From positions 62,001 to 126,000 of the forward strand of contig NZ_JAAILI010000077.1 in assembly GCF_012650175.1 (NCBI RefSeq): a stretch of 64,000 nt of DNA, read 5' to 3'. A program made the translations under genes and the position numbers. The notes under the pieces were generated by a model. That model saw only the letters and a program-made list of their open reading frames with translations, was not told the DNA's origin and made no database searches. Source of the DNA: Sphingomonas sp. S2M10. GTDB taxonomy: Bacteria; Pseudomonadota; Alphaproteobacteria; Sphingomonadales; Sphingomonadaceae. Positions 35,722 through 44,931 of this stretch are shown in pieces. Position 1 is the stretch's first letter, and each line of letters starts with the position of its first letter.

Positions 35722-37763
35722 AGCACGGCCTCCGATGCGGGATCGGCATGGGGGAAGAGGTTGCGACGCAGCCCCAGCAGGCCCAGCGCGCCGGTGCGGC
35801 GGACGGCCGCATCGTCATCGCGCGCGATGACATGCAGCGCTCGATCGATATGCGCGAGCAGGGCAGGATCCTCCGGCTTCTCGGCGTCGGGTTCGAGGCG
35901 ACGATAATAATTGCCGACGTCGCGCAGCACGTCGGTGAGCGGGGCGGCGCGCTCGGGCGGCAGTTCAAGGCGGAGCGCACGCAACTCGGCGATGGCCACG
36001 CCGGTGCGCAGGTCGCGCAGCGCGTCGTAGAGCGGCTTGCCGGGAGCCCGGCCGGCCAGCGCCAGGCGCGGCGCGAGCAGCGCGATCCGGTCCAGCATGC
36101 GGTTGATCCAGCCGCGCACGTCGGGCGGGGTCATCAGGTTGCTCCTTTCGGCGATGTCGGCCCAGCCCGCACGAACCGTCCGCCGGATCGCCTGTTCGAT
36201 GCCCGCCGATTGCAGCAGCCGCGCCATCAGGATCGCGAAGGCCACCCCCATCAGCTGCGCTATCGCGCCGTTGACGAAGCTGGCGAAGGCGCTGGTGTAG
36301 CGCGCGGAAATCAGCAGCGGGCTGCCCAGGCCGAGCAGCGTCGGCAGTGCCAGGCCCATCCATTTCGGCGAGTGCATCATCGCGCCCAGGATCAGCAGCG
36401 GCGGTGCCATGGCGGCGGCAAGCTGGCCGAATCCGTCCAGTCGCGGCATGATCGCATAGCCATAAAGGGCGCCCAGCATCGTCGCGACCAGCGTGCCCCA
36501 GAAAAAGGAGCGCAGCGGCAGCAGCGGATCGGGGGCGGCGGCGAACAGCGCCAAGAACACGCCCGCGAGCATCACCGCCGTCGAGCCTTCCGCCCAGCCG
36601 CTGGCGATCCAGATCGCTGAGCCTACGGAAAGGGTGAGAAACGCGCCGATCGCGCCGCGCAGGGCGCCCACCCAGTCGATATGGAGCTCACGACCGCGGC
36701 GCCCCTCCAGCAGCTCTGCGACGCGGGGGCTCACCGGGCGGCGATCCAGCGTGGCGAGCTGGTCGGCGAGATCCCGGCAGTCGCGGTGCGCGGCGATGAG
36801 AGCAGCGAGCCGCGAAAGCAGGCTGAGCAGCAGCAGGTCTTGCCACGAACTGCCGGCATGCACATCGGGCTCCAGCGCGGTGCAGCGGGCCTCCAGCGCA
36901 GCGGCCTGTGCGGTGCGCGTGTCGCGGTCGCCGTCCAGCGTCTTGAGCCACGCCTGTGTGTCGGCGAGCAGCGTCGCCACTTCAGGAGGCAGGCCGCCAT
37001 GCGCCTGCAGTCCCCTGGTGCGATCGTCGACCGCCGCGCCCAGCGGCATCAGCAGCGACAGCTGGTCCTGCAACGCGCGGACAGTGCGCACGCGCGGGGT
37101 GGTGCGCGCAGTCTCGTAGGGCAGGTGAATGGAAAGCTGGTGGAGTTCGGTGATGTCGGCTGCCAGTCGCCGGCGCTCCGCGTCGACGCCGGGCACCGTT
37201 TCCAGCGCGAGCGAGTCGTGCGACCAGCGTTCGGCGTCCTTGAGGATCGTCGACACGCGCGTCAGCAGGAAGGCCGCCACCGATCGGGGAAAAACGACGC
37301 CGTGCACCAGGCTGCCGCACAGGATGCCCAAGGTGATCTCCTGCACGCGCAGGCTGGCAACGGTAAAGATGGTGCCCGGCGCGTCCACGCTCGGCAGCAC
37401 GATCAGCACGGCGCTATAGCCTGCCAGCACGAACATGTAGGAGCGGGGCGTGCGATCGAGCAGCGATACGAACACGCACAGCGCAAGCCAGCCCGAGATG
37501 GCGATCACCAGCAGTTCCGGCGTGTTGATCAGCGGGGGAACCATCGCCACCGCCGCGGCCGCGCCGACGACCGTGCCGATCACGCGGAACAGCGCCTTGG
37601 AGAAGACCGCTCCGGCCAGCGGCTGCGCGACGATATAGGCGGTGAGGAACGACCAATAGGGCCGGTCGAGCCCGATGGACAGCGACAGATAGACCGCCAG
37701 CATGGCCGCTGCATAGGATTTCAGCGAGAAGACGGCCGCATCGATGCCCCAGCGATCCTTCAT
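35718..37763 (-). CDS. FUSC family aromatic-acid efflux inner membrane protein (AaeB-like)
   Basis: A 681-residue FUSC transporter with two sets of about five membrane helices (residues about 15-160 and 355-505), each followed by a cytosolic helical region. The N-terminus KSYAAAMLAVYLSLSIGLDRPYW is typical. Relatives (AaeB, FusB/FusC) pump hydroxylated aromatic carboxylic acids or fusaric acid using the proton gradient. It works with the DUF1656, HlyD and NodT genes that follow with overlaps of a few bases. Its own start overlaps the marR stop (ATGA), so the operon is marR-led. The exact substrate is unknown. Confidence 0.92.
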   Translation of the reverse strand: MKDRWGIDAAVFSLKSYAAAMLAVYLSLSIGLDRPYWSFLTAYIVAQPLAGAVFSKALFRVIGTVVGAAAAVAMVPPLINTPELLVIAISGWLALCVFVSLLDRTPRSYMFVLAGYSAVLIVLPSVDAPGTIFTVASLRVQEITLGILCGSLVHGVVFPRSVAAFLLTRVSTILKDAERWSHDSLALETVPGVDAERRRLAADITELHQLSIHLPYETARTTPRVRTVRALQDQLSLLMPLGAAVDDRTRGLQAHGGLPPEVATLLADTQAWLKTLDGDRDTRTAQAAALEARCTALEPDVHAGSSWQDLLLLSLLSRLAALIAAHRDCRDLADQLATLDRRPVSPRVAELLEGRRGRELHIDWVGALRGAIGAFLTLSVGSAIWIASGWAEGSTAVMLAGVFLALFAAAPDPLLPLRSFFWGTLVATMLGALYGYAIMPRLDGFGQLAAAMAPPLLILGAMMHSPKWMGLALPTLLGLGSPLLISARYTSAFASFVNGAIAQLMGVAFAILMARLLQSAGIEQAIRRTVRAGWADIAERSNLMTPPDVRGWINRMLDRIALLAPRLALAGRAPGKPLYDALRDLRTGVAIAELRALRLELPPERAAPLTDVLRDVGNYYRRLEPDAEKPEDPALLAHIDRALHVIARDDDAAVRRTGALGLLGLRRNLFPHADPASEAVL

Positions 37764-38212
37764 GACCGCGGCTGTCGTTCGGCGAGACGTGCAGCCAGAT
37801 GCTCCATCACTTCCAAGGTGGTCTCCAGCGCCGCATCGCTCACGCCTTCGAGCAACGCGCTGCGCAATGTGGCAAGCCGCGCGTCGATCCGTACCGCGAG
37901 CGAAATGCCGGTTTGCGTCAGCCGCAGCCGGTTCGCGCGGCGATCGCTTGCGTCGACGACGCGCTGCACCAGCCCGGCATCCTCCAGCGCGTGCAGCGTG
38001 CGGACGAGCGATGCCTCGGTTACACCCACCGCACGGGCCAGATCTGCCTGGCGCGTCTCCTCACCCAAGCGCTGGAGGTAGACGAGCGCCCATCCGGTCG
38101 AGTTGGAGATATCGAGCGAGGCAAGCGTCGCGTCGGCCAGGCGTTGCCACGCCCGCGACGTGGGGTTCATCCGCGTCGCAAGCGCGCGTTCCAGAGTCTG
38201 TCGATCCGCCAT
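37760..38212 (-). CDS. MarR family transcriptional regulator of the efflux operon
   Basis: A 150-residue dimeric winged-helix repressor. The recognition part is LARAVGVTEASLVRTLHALEDAGLV, followed by the wing DASDRRANRLRLT. MarR proteins of this kind usually release DNA on binding aromatic acids, which fits the AaeB-like pump that it overlaps. ATG 38212 is preferred: an in-frame TTG at 38248 would place the operator palindrome inside the coding region. No Shine-Dalgarno sequence is seen before 38212, so the message may be nearly leaderless. Confidence 0.9.
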   Translation of the reverse strand: MADRQTLERALATRMNPTSRAWQRLADATLASLDISNSTGWALVYLQRLGEETRQADLARAVGVTEASLVRTLHALEDAGLVQRVVDASDRRANRLRLTQTGISLAVRIDARLATLRSALLEGVSDAALETTLEVMEHLAARLAERQPRS

Positions 38213-38219
38213 GCGATGC

Positions 38220-38239
38220 TTAGTTAGAACGCTAACTAA
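38220..38239. promoter_or_regulatory. perfect palindrome, candidate MarR operator
   Basis: TTAGTTAG and CTAACTAA form a perfect 8-bp inverted repeat around AACG, in an AT-rich island 7 bases upstream of the marR start. This size and position fit an autoregulatory MarR site controlling the whole efflux operon. Confidence 0.7.
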
Positions 38240-38371
38240 TTTGATCAAGGCCTTTCGGAGCGGCCAGCCGGTTTTTTCAAGCGATATGCTGCCAGCCGCC
38301 TGGATGCGGTGCTTGCATCGTGTCGCGCCAGGGCAGGCCCGGCGTCGGCCGTCCTGCCGCGTTGACGTCCT

Positions 38372-38878
38372 CTACTTGAGCTGCAGCGGCAGCCCTGCGG
38401 CGATGAATTGCACCTCATCCGCCACGGCGGCGATCGCCTGGTTCAACCGGCCTGCCGCGTCGCGGAAACGTCGGGCGAGCGCATTGTCCGGCACGATGCC
38501 GAGGCCGACCTCGTTGGCGACGAGGATCACCGGACCGGTCGCCCCCGCCACCGCCCTTGCCAGCGCCTCGGTTTCGGCATCGAGGTCGCGCTCGGCGAAC
38601 ATCAGGTTCGACGTCCACAGAGTCAGGCAGTCGACCAGCAGCACGCGTTCCGGCGCGGCATCGGCGAGTATCGCGGCGGGGAGGTCCAGCGGCACGTCCC
38701 GTGTCGACCAGCGCGGGCCGCGATCCGCGACATGGCGCGCGATGCGATCCTCCATCTCGGCGTCCAAGGCCTGCGCCGTGGCGATGTAGAGCAAGGCTCC
38801 GCCATGGGCTTCGGCGCGCGTCTGCGCATAGCGGCTCTTGCCGGAACGGGCGCCACCAAGGACGAGCAGGCTGGTCAT
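38372..38878 (-). CDS. cobU: adenosylcobinamide kinase / adenosylcobinamide-phosphate guanylyltransferase
   Basis: CobU (CobP) phosphorylates adenosylcobinamide and then adds GMP, giving AdoCbi-GDP, the activated form used by CobS. The 168-residue protein has the P-loop GGARSGKS at residues 8-15 and [12 protein letters not shown] as the second nucleotide motif. [19 protein letters not shown] is a family signature. It is the last gene of the B12 operon, and its start overlaps the cobQ stop by 4 bases. Confidence 0.96.
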   Translation of the reverse strand: MTSLLVLGGARSGKSRYAQTRAEAHGGALLYIATAQALDAEMEDRIARHVADRGPRWSTRDVPLDLPAAILADAAPERVLLVDCLTLWTSNLMFAERDLDAETEALARAVAGATGPVILVANEVGLGIVPDNALARRFRDAAGRLNQAIAAVADEVQFIAAGLPLQLK

Positions 38879-40332
38879 TGCGGGGCCTCCCCGGCAAGCG
38901 CGATCAGCGCGGGGATGTCGACATGGGTCTCGAGCTCGGCTGCGATCGCGTCCAGCGCAGCGTCGACCGAGGCGGCATAGTCGATGTCAGACCCAGCCAC
39001 GCCGATCCGCGCCAGCAGTGCGCGCCGCAGCCCGGTGCTGGCGAACAGGCCGTGCAGATAGGTGCCGAGCACCCGTCCGCCGACTGCCACCGCGCCGTCC
39101 GGGCCGCTATCCAGCAGGGCGAACGAGGCGGCGGTGTCCGGGCCGGTCGTCACGCCCATATGCATTTCATAGCCGCGAATCTCCGCCCCCAGCGCCGTGC
39201 CGCGCGCGGGCCGCAGTGCCTTGTCGCGCGTGAGTTCGGTTTCCACGTCCAGCAGGCCGAGGCCGGGCGCGCTGCCGGCGGGGCCTTCGATTCCGTGCGG
39301 ATCGGCGATGGTGCGGCCGAGCATCTGATAGCCGCCGCAAATCCCCAGGATCGCACCGCCGCGTCGGTGATGGGCGCGCAGGTCGATATCCCAGCCCTGC
39401 TCGCGAACAGCGGCGAGATCGGCGATCGTCGCCTTGGAGCCGGGCAGCACCACCAGCGCCGCGTCGCCGGGCAGCGGCCGTCCCGGCGGGATCATCGCCA
39501 CGGTCACACCGGGTTCGAGCTTCAGCGGATCGAGATCGTCGAAATTGGCGATGCGCGGCAGCATCGGGCAGGCGATCAGCGTATCGCCGCCGGGCTTCCG
39601 CGGGTTTCGCTCGAGCACCACGGCATCCTCGCTCGGCAGTCGCGCGGCGTCGCGCAGCCACGGGATCAGGCCAAAGCCGCGCCAGCCGGACCGTTCCGCG
39701 ATCTGGGCATAGCCATCGGCGAACAGCGCGGGATCGCCGCGGAACTTGTTGATCAGGAAGCCGCGGATCATCGCCGCATCCTCGGCCTCGAGCACCGCGC
39801 GGGTGCCGACGATCGCCGCGATAACGCCGCCGCGATCGATGTCGCCGACCAGAATCACGGGCACGTTCGCCGCGCGGGCAAAACCCATATTGGCGATGTC
39901 GCCGGCGCGCAGGTTGATTTCGGCGGGCGAGCCCGCGCCTTCCACCAGCACGAGGTCGCATGTCGCGCGGAGGCGGCGGTAGCTGGCCATCACGTCGCCG
40001 AGCAGCGCCTTGCGGGCCTCGCGGAAATTGCCGGCGTTGAGCGTGCCCCGCACCTTGCCATGGACCACCAGTTGCGAGGTGCGGTCCGCCTGCGGCTTCA
40101 GCAGCACCGGATTCATGTCGGTATGCGCGGCCACCCGGCAGGCAAGCGCCTGGAGCGCCTGGGCGCGGCCGATCTCGCCGCCGTCCTCCGTCACCGCGGC
40201 ATTGTTGGACATGTTCTGCGGCTTGAAGGGGCGGATGCGAATGCCGCGGTTCGCCAGCGCGCGGCAGAGCCCGGCGACCAGCACCGACTTGCCCACATCC
40301 GATCCGGTTCCTTGCAGCATCACCGCAGCCAT
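38875..40332 (-). CDS. cobQ: cobyric acid synthase
   Basis: CobQ (CbiP) amidates four side chains of adenosylcobyrinate a,c-diamide using glutamine and ATP. The 485-residue protein has the ATP loop GTGSDVGKS at residues 9-17 in the dethiobiotin-synthetase-like half. The glutamine amidotransferase half has its catalytic Cys in [12 protein letters not shown] and its His in YLHGLF. ATG 40332 overlaps the cbiB end by 13 bases; an earlier ATG at 40407 would extend the overlap for no gain. It is the only corrin-modifying gene here, so an imported corrinoid must be its source. Confidence 0.95.
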   Translation of the reverse strand: MAAVMLQGTGSDVGKSVLVAGLCRALANRGIRIRPFKPQNMSNNAAVTEDGGEIGRAQALQALACRVAAHTDMNPVLLKPQADRTSQLVVHGKVRGTLNAGNFREARKALLGDVMASYRRLRATCDLVLVEGAGSPAEINLRAGDIANMGFARAANVPVILVGDIDRGGVIAAIVGTRAVLEAEDAAMIRGFLINKFRGDPALFADGYAQIAERSGWRGFGLIPWLRDAARLPSEDAVVLERNPRKPGGDTLIACPMLPRIANFDDLDPLKLEPGVTVAMIPPGRPLPGDAALVVLPGSKATIADLAAVREQGWDIDLRAHHRRGGAILGICGGYQMLGRTIADPHGIEGPAGSAPGLGLLDVETELTRDKALRPARGTALGAEIRGYEMHMGVTTGPDTAASFALLDSGPDGAVAVGGRVLGTYLHGLFASTGLRRALLARIGVAGSDIDYAASVDAALDAIAAELETHVDIPALIALAGEAPQ

Positions 40333-41252
40333 GCGACTCCTCCCGCGATCAGCCATAGCAACCCGCAGGCGCGGACATAGAGGCCGAGCGCCCGGCGGAT
40401 GTCGCACGCATCGGCATCGGGGCGGCCATCGCCGATCCAGGGCTTGGCGTGCACCGCGCCGTCATAGGCGATCGGCCCGGCCAGCCGCAGCCCCAGCGCG
40501 CCGGCCATCGCCGCCTCGGGCCAGCCGGCGTTCGGGGAGGCGTGGTTTCCGGCATCGTGCCATAGCGTCCGCCAGCCGCGCCCGGCTGCGAGGCACAGCA
40601 GCAGGCCCGAGACGCGGGCCGGCAGCAGGTTGAGGAGATCATCGGTGCGTGCCGCCGCCCATCCGAACGCACGCCAGCGCGGCTCGCGGTGTCCGATCAG
40701 GCTGTCGGCGGTGTTGATCGCCTTGTACGCCCACAGCCCCGGAAGGCCGCCGACCAGCAGCCAGAAGAGCGGCGCGACGATCCCGTCGCAGAAGCTTTCG
40801 GCGAGGCTCTCGATGGCGGCGCGCGCCACGCCGGGCGCGTCCAGCCGCGCCGTGTCCCGCCCGACAATATAGCCGACCGCCCTCCGTGCGGCGGCAAGGT
40901 CGCCGCAGGCCAATGCCGATGCCACGGGGCGAACATGCAGGTACAGGCTGCGCTGGGCCAGCCCCGGGGCGGCGGCCAGCACGACAAGCAACCATCCGAG
41001 GGAAGCGCGTGCCGCAGCCGCTTCGATCGCCAAGCCTGCGGTGACCGCGGTGGCCAGCAGCAGGCCGACGGTTACCACCCCCAGGATGCGGCGGCGCCGC
41101 GCGGGCATCTCCGGTCGGTTCCAGCGCCGCTCGCAGGCGGCGATCAGCCGCGCAAAGCCGCCGACCGGGTGACCGACACGGGCGTAGAGCCAGCCCGGCC
41201 AGCCCACGGCCGCCTCGACCACCAGCGCGGCGAGCGCCACCGGCTCAGCCAT
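40320..41252 (-). CDS. cbiB: adenosylcobinamide-phosphate synthase, membrane protein
   Basis: CbiB (also called CobD) joins adenosylcobyric acid to aminopropanol phosphate. The 310-residue protein is an inner-membrane enzyme with about five hydrophobic segments. Conserved parts are [36 protein letters not shown] and the [13 protein letters not shown] loop. ATG 41252 overlaps the end of the decarboxylase gene by 8 bases; longer in-frame starts run into that gene. Its substrate is made by the product of the preceding gene. Confidence 0.95.
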   Translation of the reverse strand: MAEPVALAALVVEAAVGWPGWLYARVGHPVGGFARLIAACERRWNRPEMPARRRRILGVVTVGLLLATAVTAGLAIEAAAARASLGWLLVVLAAAPGLAQRSLYLHVRPVASALACGDLAAARRAVGYIVGRDTARLDAPGVARAAIESLAESFCDGIVAPLFWLLVGGLPGLWAYKAINTADSLIGHREPRWRAFGWAAARTDDLLNLLPARVSGLLLCLAAGRGWRTLWHDAGNHASPNAGWPEAAMAGALGLRLAGPIAYDGAVHAKPWIGDGRPDADACDIRRALGLYVRACGLLWLIAGGVAWLR

Positions 41253-42222
41253 GGCGAAGCACGCGATCGAGGCGGTCCAGCGCCTGCGGGTCGGCCGGTA
41301 CGCCGAAGCGCAGCCAGTGCGGGGCATTTTCGAACGGCCGGACGAGAATATGAGCGCGTCCCAGGCGCTCAAAGAGGGCAGCGGCATCGGGGTGTGCGAC
41401 CAGCCGGAACAGCGGCGACGCGCCGACGGGCACAAGACCATGGGCGCGCAGCAGGGTGTCGAGGGCGGTGGCGCGACGCGCAAGGGTGGCGCGTGTCGTC
41501 GCGATCCAAGTGCCGTCCCGATAGGCGAGGGTGCCGATCGCCAGCGCCGTCGCATCGATCGGCCAGTCCCCGAGCAGGGCGCGGTAGCGGGCCACGATCT
41601 GCGGCGGCGCCAGGACGAAGCCCAGCCGAAGCCCGGCGAGCCCAAAGAACTTGCCGAAGGAGCGGAAGACGATCAGCTTGCGTCCCTCTCCCACCAATGG
41701 GGCGATGCTTGCTTCGGGATCGGTATCCATAAAGGCTTCGTCGACGATCAGCCAACCGCCTGCGGCGGTGCGCTCCGCCAGCAGCGCCTCGATTTCCGTT
41801 CGATCGAGCAGCGTGCCGCAGGGATTGCCGGGATTGGCCAGCAGCAGGGCGGCATCGCCCGGTACCGGCGCCGCGGGGGACAAGGGCAGGCTGTCGGCGA
41901 AAGCGGCGCCGTGGGTGCGATAGCCGGGCACGCGGTGGCAGGCGCGTCCCCCCAGCAGCGGACCGAGCAATCTCAGTCCGATCTCGCTGCCCGGCACCGC
42001 GCAGACCAGCGCGGGCGAGACTCCGAAATGCGATGCCGCCGCCGCTTCGAGCCGTGCCAGCGCGGCCGGATCGGGCAGCGGTCCGAGATCGGCGACCAGC
42101 TCCGCCGGCACCGGCCAGGGAAGGGGGTTGATGCCGGTCGAAAGATCCAGCCACGGGCCATCGCCGAAGCGGGCGCGGGCGGCGGCGAGATTGCCGCCAT
42201 GGTAGCGCAGCGGGTCGCTCAT
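41245..42222 (-). CDS. cobD: threonine-phosphate decarboxylase (CobC/CobD type, PLP)
   Basis: This PLP enzyme decarboxylates L-threonine O-3-phosphate to (R)-1-amino-2-propanol phosphate, the linker of the nucleotide loop. The 325-residue aminotransferase-like protein has LDLSTGINPLPWP at the N-terminus, LLANPGNPCGTLL for the substrate loop, and the PLP Lys in FRSFGKFFGLAGLRLGF. The name cobD follows Salmonella usage; in Pseudomonas the same gene is cobC. It overlaps cobS by 4 bases and cbiB by 8. Confidence 0.93.
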   Translation of the reverse strand: MSDPLRYHGGNLAAARARFGDGPWLDLSTGINPLPWPVPAELVADLGPLPDPAALARLEAAAASHFGVSPALVCAVPGSEIGLRLLGPLLGGRACHRVPGYRTHGAAFADSLPLSPAAPVPGDAALLLANPGNPCGTLLDRTEIEALLAERTAAGGWLIVDEAFMDTDPEASIAPLVGEGRKLIVFRSFGKFFGLAGLRLGFVLAPPQIVARYRALLGDWPIDATALAIGTLAYRDGTWIATTRATLARRATALDTLLRAHGLVPVGASPLFRLVAHPDAAALFERLGRAHILVRPFENAPHWLRFGVPADPQALDRLDRVLRHG

Positions 42223-42941
42223 CCCAGGTGCGCCGCGACCGCGAGCGCGAGCAGCAACCCCGTTTCGACCAGCTCGATCCCGGCGCCGTGCGCGTCCCCG
42301 CAGATGCCGCCGAGCAGGCGCCGGACGCGCCATCCCCAGCCCGCGATCAGCGGCAGCGCCACGAGCAGCGCAGGCGCCGCGAGCAGACCCGCGAAGGCGA
42401 GCATCACCAGCCAGACGATCAGGTCCGCCGGGCGGACGGCGTTGCGGAAGCGGCTTGCCAGCCCCGCGTGCAGCGGCGGCAGCCAGCGGGTCCAGACCAG
42501 CGGCCCGAAGCGCGCGGCGGCGGGCACGAACAGCACGACCCACCAGGCCGGGACGGCAAGCACGGCGTGAAGCAGCACCAGCTTGGCGAGCAGCTGCAGG
42601 CCGATCGCGACGACGCCGAAGCTGCCGACATGCGGATCGGCGAGCACCGCCTGAAGCCGCTCGCGCCCCTTGTGCAACGCCCCGCCGGCATCGGCGAGGT
42701 CGGCCAGACCGTCCAGGTGCAGCGCGCCGGTGACGGCGACCCAGGCGACCAGTCCGAACAGCGCGCCCGTCCAGGGATCGAGCAGGCTGCCCAGCCACAG
42801 GCCCAGCACCACCAGCAGCCCCACGGCCAGGCCCGCCGCAGGAAACCAGCGCATCGAACGCGCGAAGGTGGCGTCGTCCGCCACCACCGGCGGCAGCGGC
42901 AGACGCGTCAGGAACTGGAGGGCGAGGAGCAATTCTTTCAT
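42219..42941 (-). CDS. cobS: adenosylcobinamide-GDP ribazoletransferase
   Basis: CobS (cobalamin synthase) joins AdoCbi-GDP with alpha-ribazole(-phosphate) in the inner membrane. The 240-residue protein has about six helices, the N-terminal LLLALQFLTRLPLP, the active-site-like LHLDGLADLADAGG (residues about 74-87) and GICGDAHGAGIELVE near the end. ATG 42941 lies downstream of GGAG-poor sequence but overlaps the phosphatase stop by 4 bases, so coupling explains its translation. The ligand for CobS is supplied by CobT and CobU encoded in the same operon. Confidence 0.94.
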   Translation of the reverse strand: MKELLLALQFLTRLPLPPVVADDATFARSMRWFPAAGLAVGLLVVLGLWLGSLLDPWTGALFGLVAWVAVTGALHLDGLADLADAGGALHKGRERLQAVLADPHVGSFGVVAIGLQLLAKLVLLHAVLAVPAWWVVLFVPAAARFGPLVWTRWLPPLHAGLASRFRNAVRPADLIVWLVMLAFAGLLAAPALLVALPLIAGWGWRVRRLLGGICGDAHGAGIELVETGLLLALAVAAHLG

Positions 42942-43504
42942 GTTAAAAGTCCGATGATCTGGCCGATGCGGGGTGTGCCGGGCCAGATCCGCAGGCTGAG
43001 CAGCGCGGCATGCGGCAGGGCGATGTTCCACAGCTGGGGGAAGTCGATCGCGCACAGGCTGGCGAGCGCCGCGCGCATCGCCCCGGCATGGGTGAGCACC
43101 AGCGTCGGGCGATCGATCGTGGCCAGCGCGGCCGTCACCCGATCGACCAGCGCCGGCCAGGCTTCGCCGCCGGGGGGCAGGTGGCGGGCGGGGTCCGCCT
43201 GAAAAGCGGCGAGCGCGGTCGCGTCGATCGCGTCCAGCGCCATGCCGTCCCAATCACCGAAATCCAGTTCGCGCCAGCGCGCATCCTGGAGCGCCGCGAG
43301 TGCCAGCTCCCCTGCGATCTGCTGCGCGGGAACGCGGGCGCGGGCGAGATCCGAGCTTTGCACCGCATCCACGGCCAGCCCGGCGCCGCGCGCGATGCAC
43401 GCCGCCACGCCTGCGGCCAGCGGCTGCGCATCGGTGCGGCCGATCAGCCGCCCCTCGGCCTCGGTGGCGCCGTGGCGGAGCAGATGCACCAGGATCCCGC
43501 TCAT
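42938..43504 (-). CDS. cobC: histidine phosphatase family protein, probable alpha-ribazole phosphatase
   Basis: A 188-residue phosphoglycerate-mutase-like phosphatase, expected to remove phosphate from alpha-ribazole-5'-phosphate or adenosylcobalamin phosphate. The phospho-His motif LLRHGATE holds H11; RELDFGDWDG supplies the proton donor, and the second His is in VLTHAGAM. It lies between cobT and cobS with 4-base overlaps on both sides, which supports the cobalamin role. The symbol follows Salmonella usage. Confidence 0.88.
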   Translation of the reverse strand: MSGILVHLLRHGATEAEGRLIGRTDAQPLAAGVAACIARGAGLAVDAVQSSDLARARVPAQQIAGELALAALQDARWRELDFGDWDGMALDAIDATALAAFQADPARHLPPGGEAWPALVDRVTAALATIDRPTLVLTHAGAMRAALASLCAIDFPQLWNIALPHAALLSLRIWPGTPRIGQIIGLLT

Positions 43505-44517
43505 GCGCCGCCGGCGACGCCTGCTTCGGCGAAGGTCGCCATGCCGTTGTGCGCGGCCAGCGCCGAGCGGAGCACCGCCGCCGCAACGGCGGCCCCGCTG
43601 CCCTCGCCGAGCCGCATGCCCAGGTGCAGCAGCGGCTCCAGTTTCAGCCTTTCGAGCAGGCGAGGATGGCCGGGCTCCAGCGAGCAATGGCCGGCGATGC
43701 AGTGATCGACGATCCCCGGCGCCGCCGCCGCCAGCGGCGCGATCGCCGCGCAGCAGATAAAGCCGTCGAGCAGTACCGGCACGCCCGCGTGGCGCGCGGC
43801 GAGCACCGCGCCGGAGATTGCCGCCAGCTCGCGTCCGCCGACGCGCCGCAGCGTCTCGAACGGCGTCGTCGGTGCCGACTCATGCCGCGCGATCGCCCGC
43901 TCGATCACCGCAGCCTTGTGGCTGACACCGGCGCTGTCGAGCCCGGTGCCGGGGCCGCTCCAGTCGACAGCGGTTCCGCCGAAGCTGCGCAGGCACAGCG
44001 CCGCCGCCGCGGTCGAATTGGCGATGCCCATCTCGCCCAGCAACAACAGGTCTGTGTCCGGCGTCACCACCGCCGCCCCGCGCATCAGCGCGGCGAGGCA
44101 GGCTTCCTCCGCCAGCGCGGGAGCTACGGTGAAATCCTCGGTCGGCCGGTCGAGATCGAGCGCCACGACGTCGAGCGGCATCCCGATCGCACCGGTAAGG
44201 GCGTTGATGGCGGCTCCCCCGGCCGCGAAATTGGCGACCATCTGTACCGTGACCTCGGGCGGGAAGGCGCTGACACCCTGTGCCGCGACGCCGTGATTGC
44301 CGGCGAAGATCACCGCTTTCGCGCTCGCCATCGAGGGGCGCACGCGGCCCTGCCAGCTTGCCAGAAAGATCGCGAGATCCTCCAGGCGACCCAGCGATCC
44401 GGGCGGCTTGGTCAGTTGCTGCTGGCGGTCCCTGGCGGCGTCCGCGGCGGCCGTGTCCGGGGCCGGCAGCGCGGCGAGGGCGCGATCGAAGGCCGCTACG
44501 CTCGAAAGGTCGATCAT
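43501..44517 (-). CDS. cobT: nicotinate-nucleotide--dimethylbenzimidazole phosphoribosyltransferase
   Basis: CobT transfers phosphoribose from nicotinate mononucleotide to dimethylbenzimidazole, giving alpha-ribazole phosphate. The 338-residue protein has RDRQQQLTKPPGSLGRLE near the N-terminus, VIFAGNHGVAAQGVSAFP in the centre, and the catalytic Glu expected near the C-terminus in GMRLGEGSGAA. ATG 44517 has GGGAG nine bases upstream. It is the first gene of the operon, directly behind the cobalamin riboswitch. Nicotinate mononucleotide is also the PncB product. Confidence 0.96.
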   Translation of the reverse strand: MIDLSSVAAFDRALAALPAPDTAAADAARDRQQQLTKPPGSLGRLEDLAIFLASWQGRVRPSMASAKAVIFAGNHGVAAQGVSAFPPEVTVQMVANFAAGGAAINALTGAIGMPLDVVALDLDRPTEDFTVAPALAEEACLAALMRGAAVVTPDTDLLLLGEMGIANSTAAAALCLRSFGGTAVDWSGPGTGLDSAGVSHKAAVIERAIARHESAPTTPFETLRRVGGRELAAISGAVLAARHAGVPVLLDGFICCAAIAPLAAAAPGIVDHCIAGHCSLEPGHPRLLERLKLEPLLHLGMRLGEGSGAAVAAAVLRSALAAHNGMATFAEAGVAGGA

Positions 44518-44689
44518 GCCCGGGCGCTCCCGTGGCCGAAGAAAACAAGAATGTGCACGTCCGGCTGCTCCGCGGTCCCGCAATGACAATCGGCCCGGAC
44601 GCACGATTGCGCGCCCGGCCCCGTTCCTGTCGCTCGCACGGACGATACCGCACCATGGCCGCACCCTGGGCCCGGTGTGAGCGACCCCT

Positions 44690-44885
44690 TGCCGGCAGGT
44701 CTCCTGGCTCGCGGGTCGCTGCGGCTCGGACGCCTTCTCGGGATCGCTCCCAATGGCGGTTGTCCGGCCGCTCTCCGCACACAGTTGCAGGGGCAGCTGC
44801 GGCATGGGACGCGCAAACGTCCGCACCGCATTCCCTTTTTCGCCCGCGAACGGGCACCGGCATGGGTTTGAAGGAGAACCTTCGC
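44690..44885 (-). ncRNA. cobalamin (B12) riboswitch
   Basis: On the minus strand the 5' part reads CCGGTGCCC, a hairpin, then AAAAAGGGAATGCGGTG. The core has CCCCTGCAACTGTG and GCCATTGGG, and the 3' end carries the B12 box AGCCAGGAGACCTGCC (44693-44708). These are in the right order and spacing for the cobalamin riboswitch. It lies 170 bases before cobT, so high adenosylcobalamin should shut off the cob operon. In the remaining 44518-44689 several GC-rich inverted repeats could form the expression platform, but I cannot assign a terminator. 44886-44931 shows nothing. Confidence 0.93.
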
Positions 44886-44931
44886 GCCCGCTCTAGCCTC
44901 GGCGGCGCCGGCGCGCCAGAGGCGCCGTGGC

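Noticed and set aside
38213..38248. Earlier TTG start for marR
   Set aside because: It would put the perfect palindromic operator inside the coding sequence; the conserved part begins after 38212.
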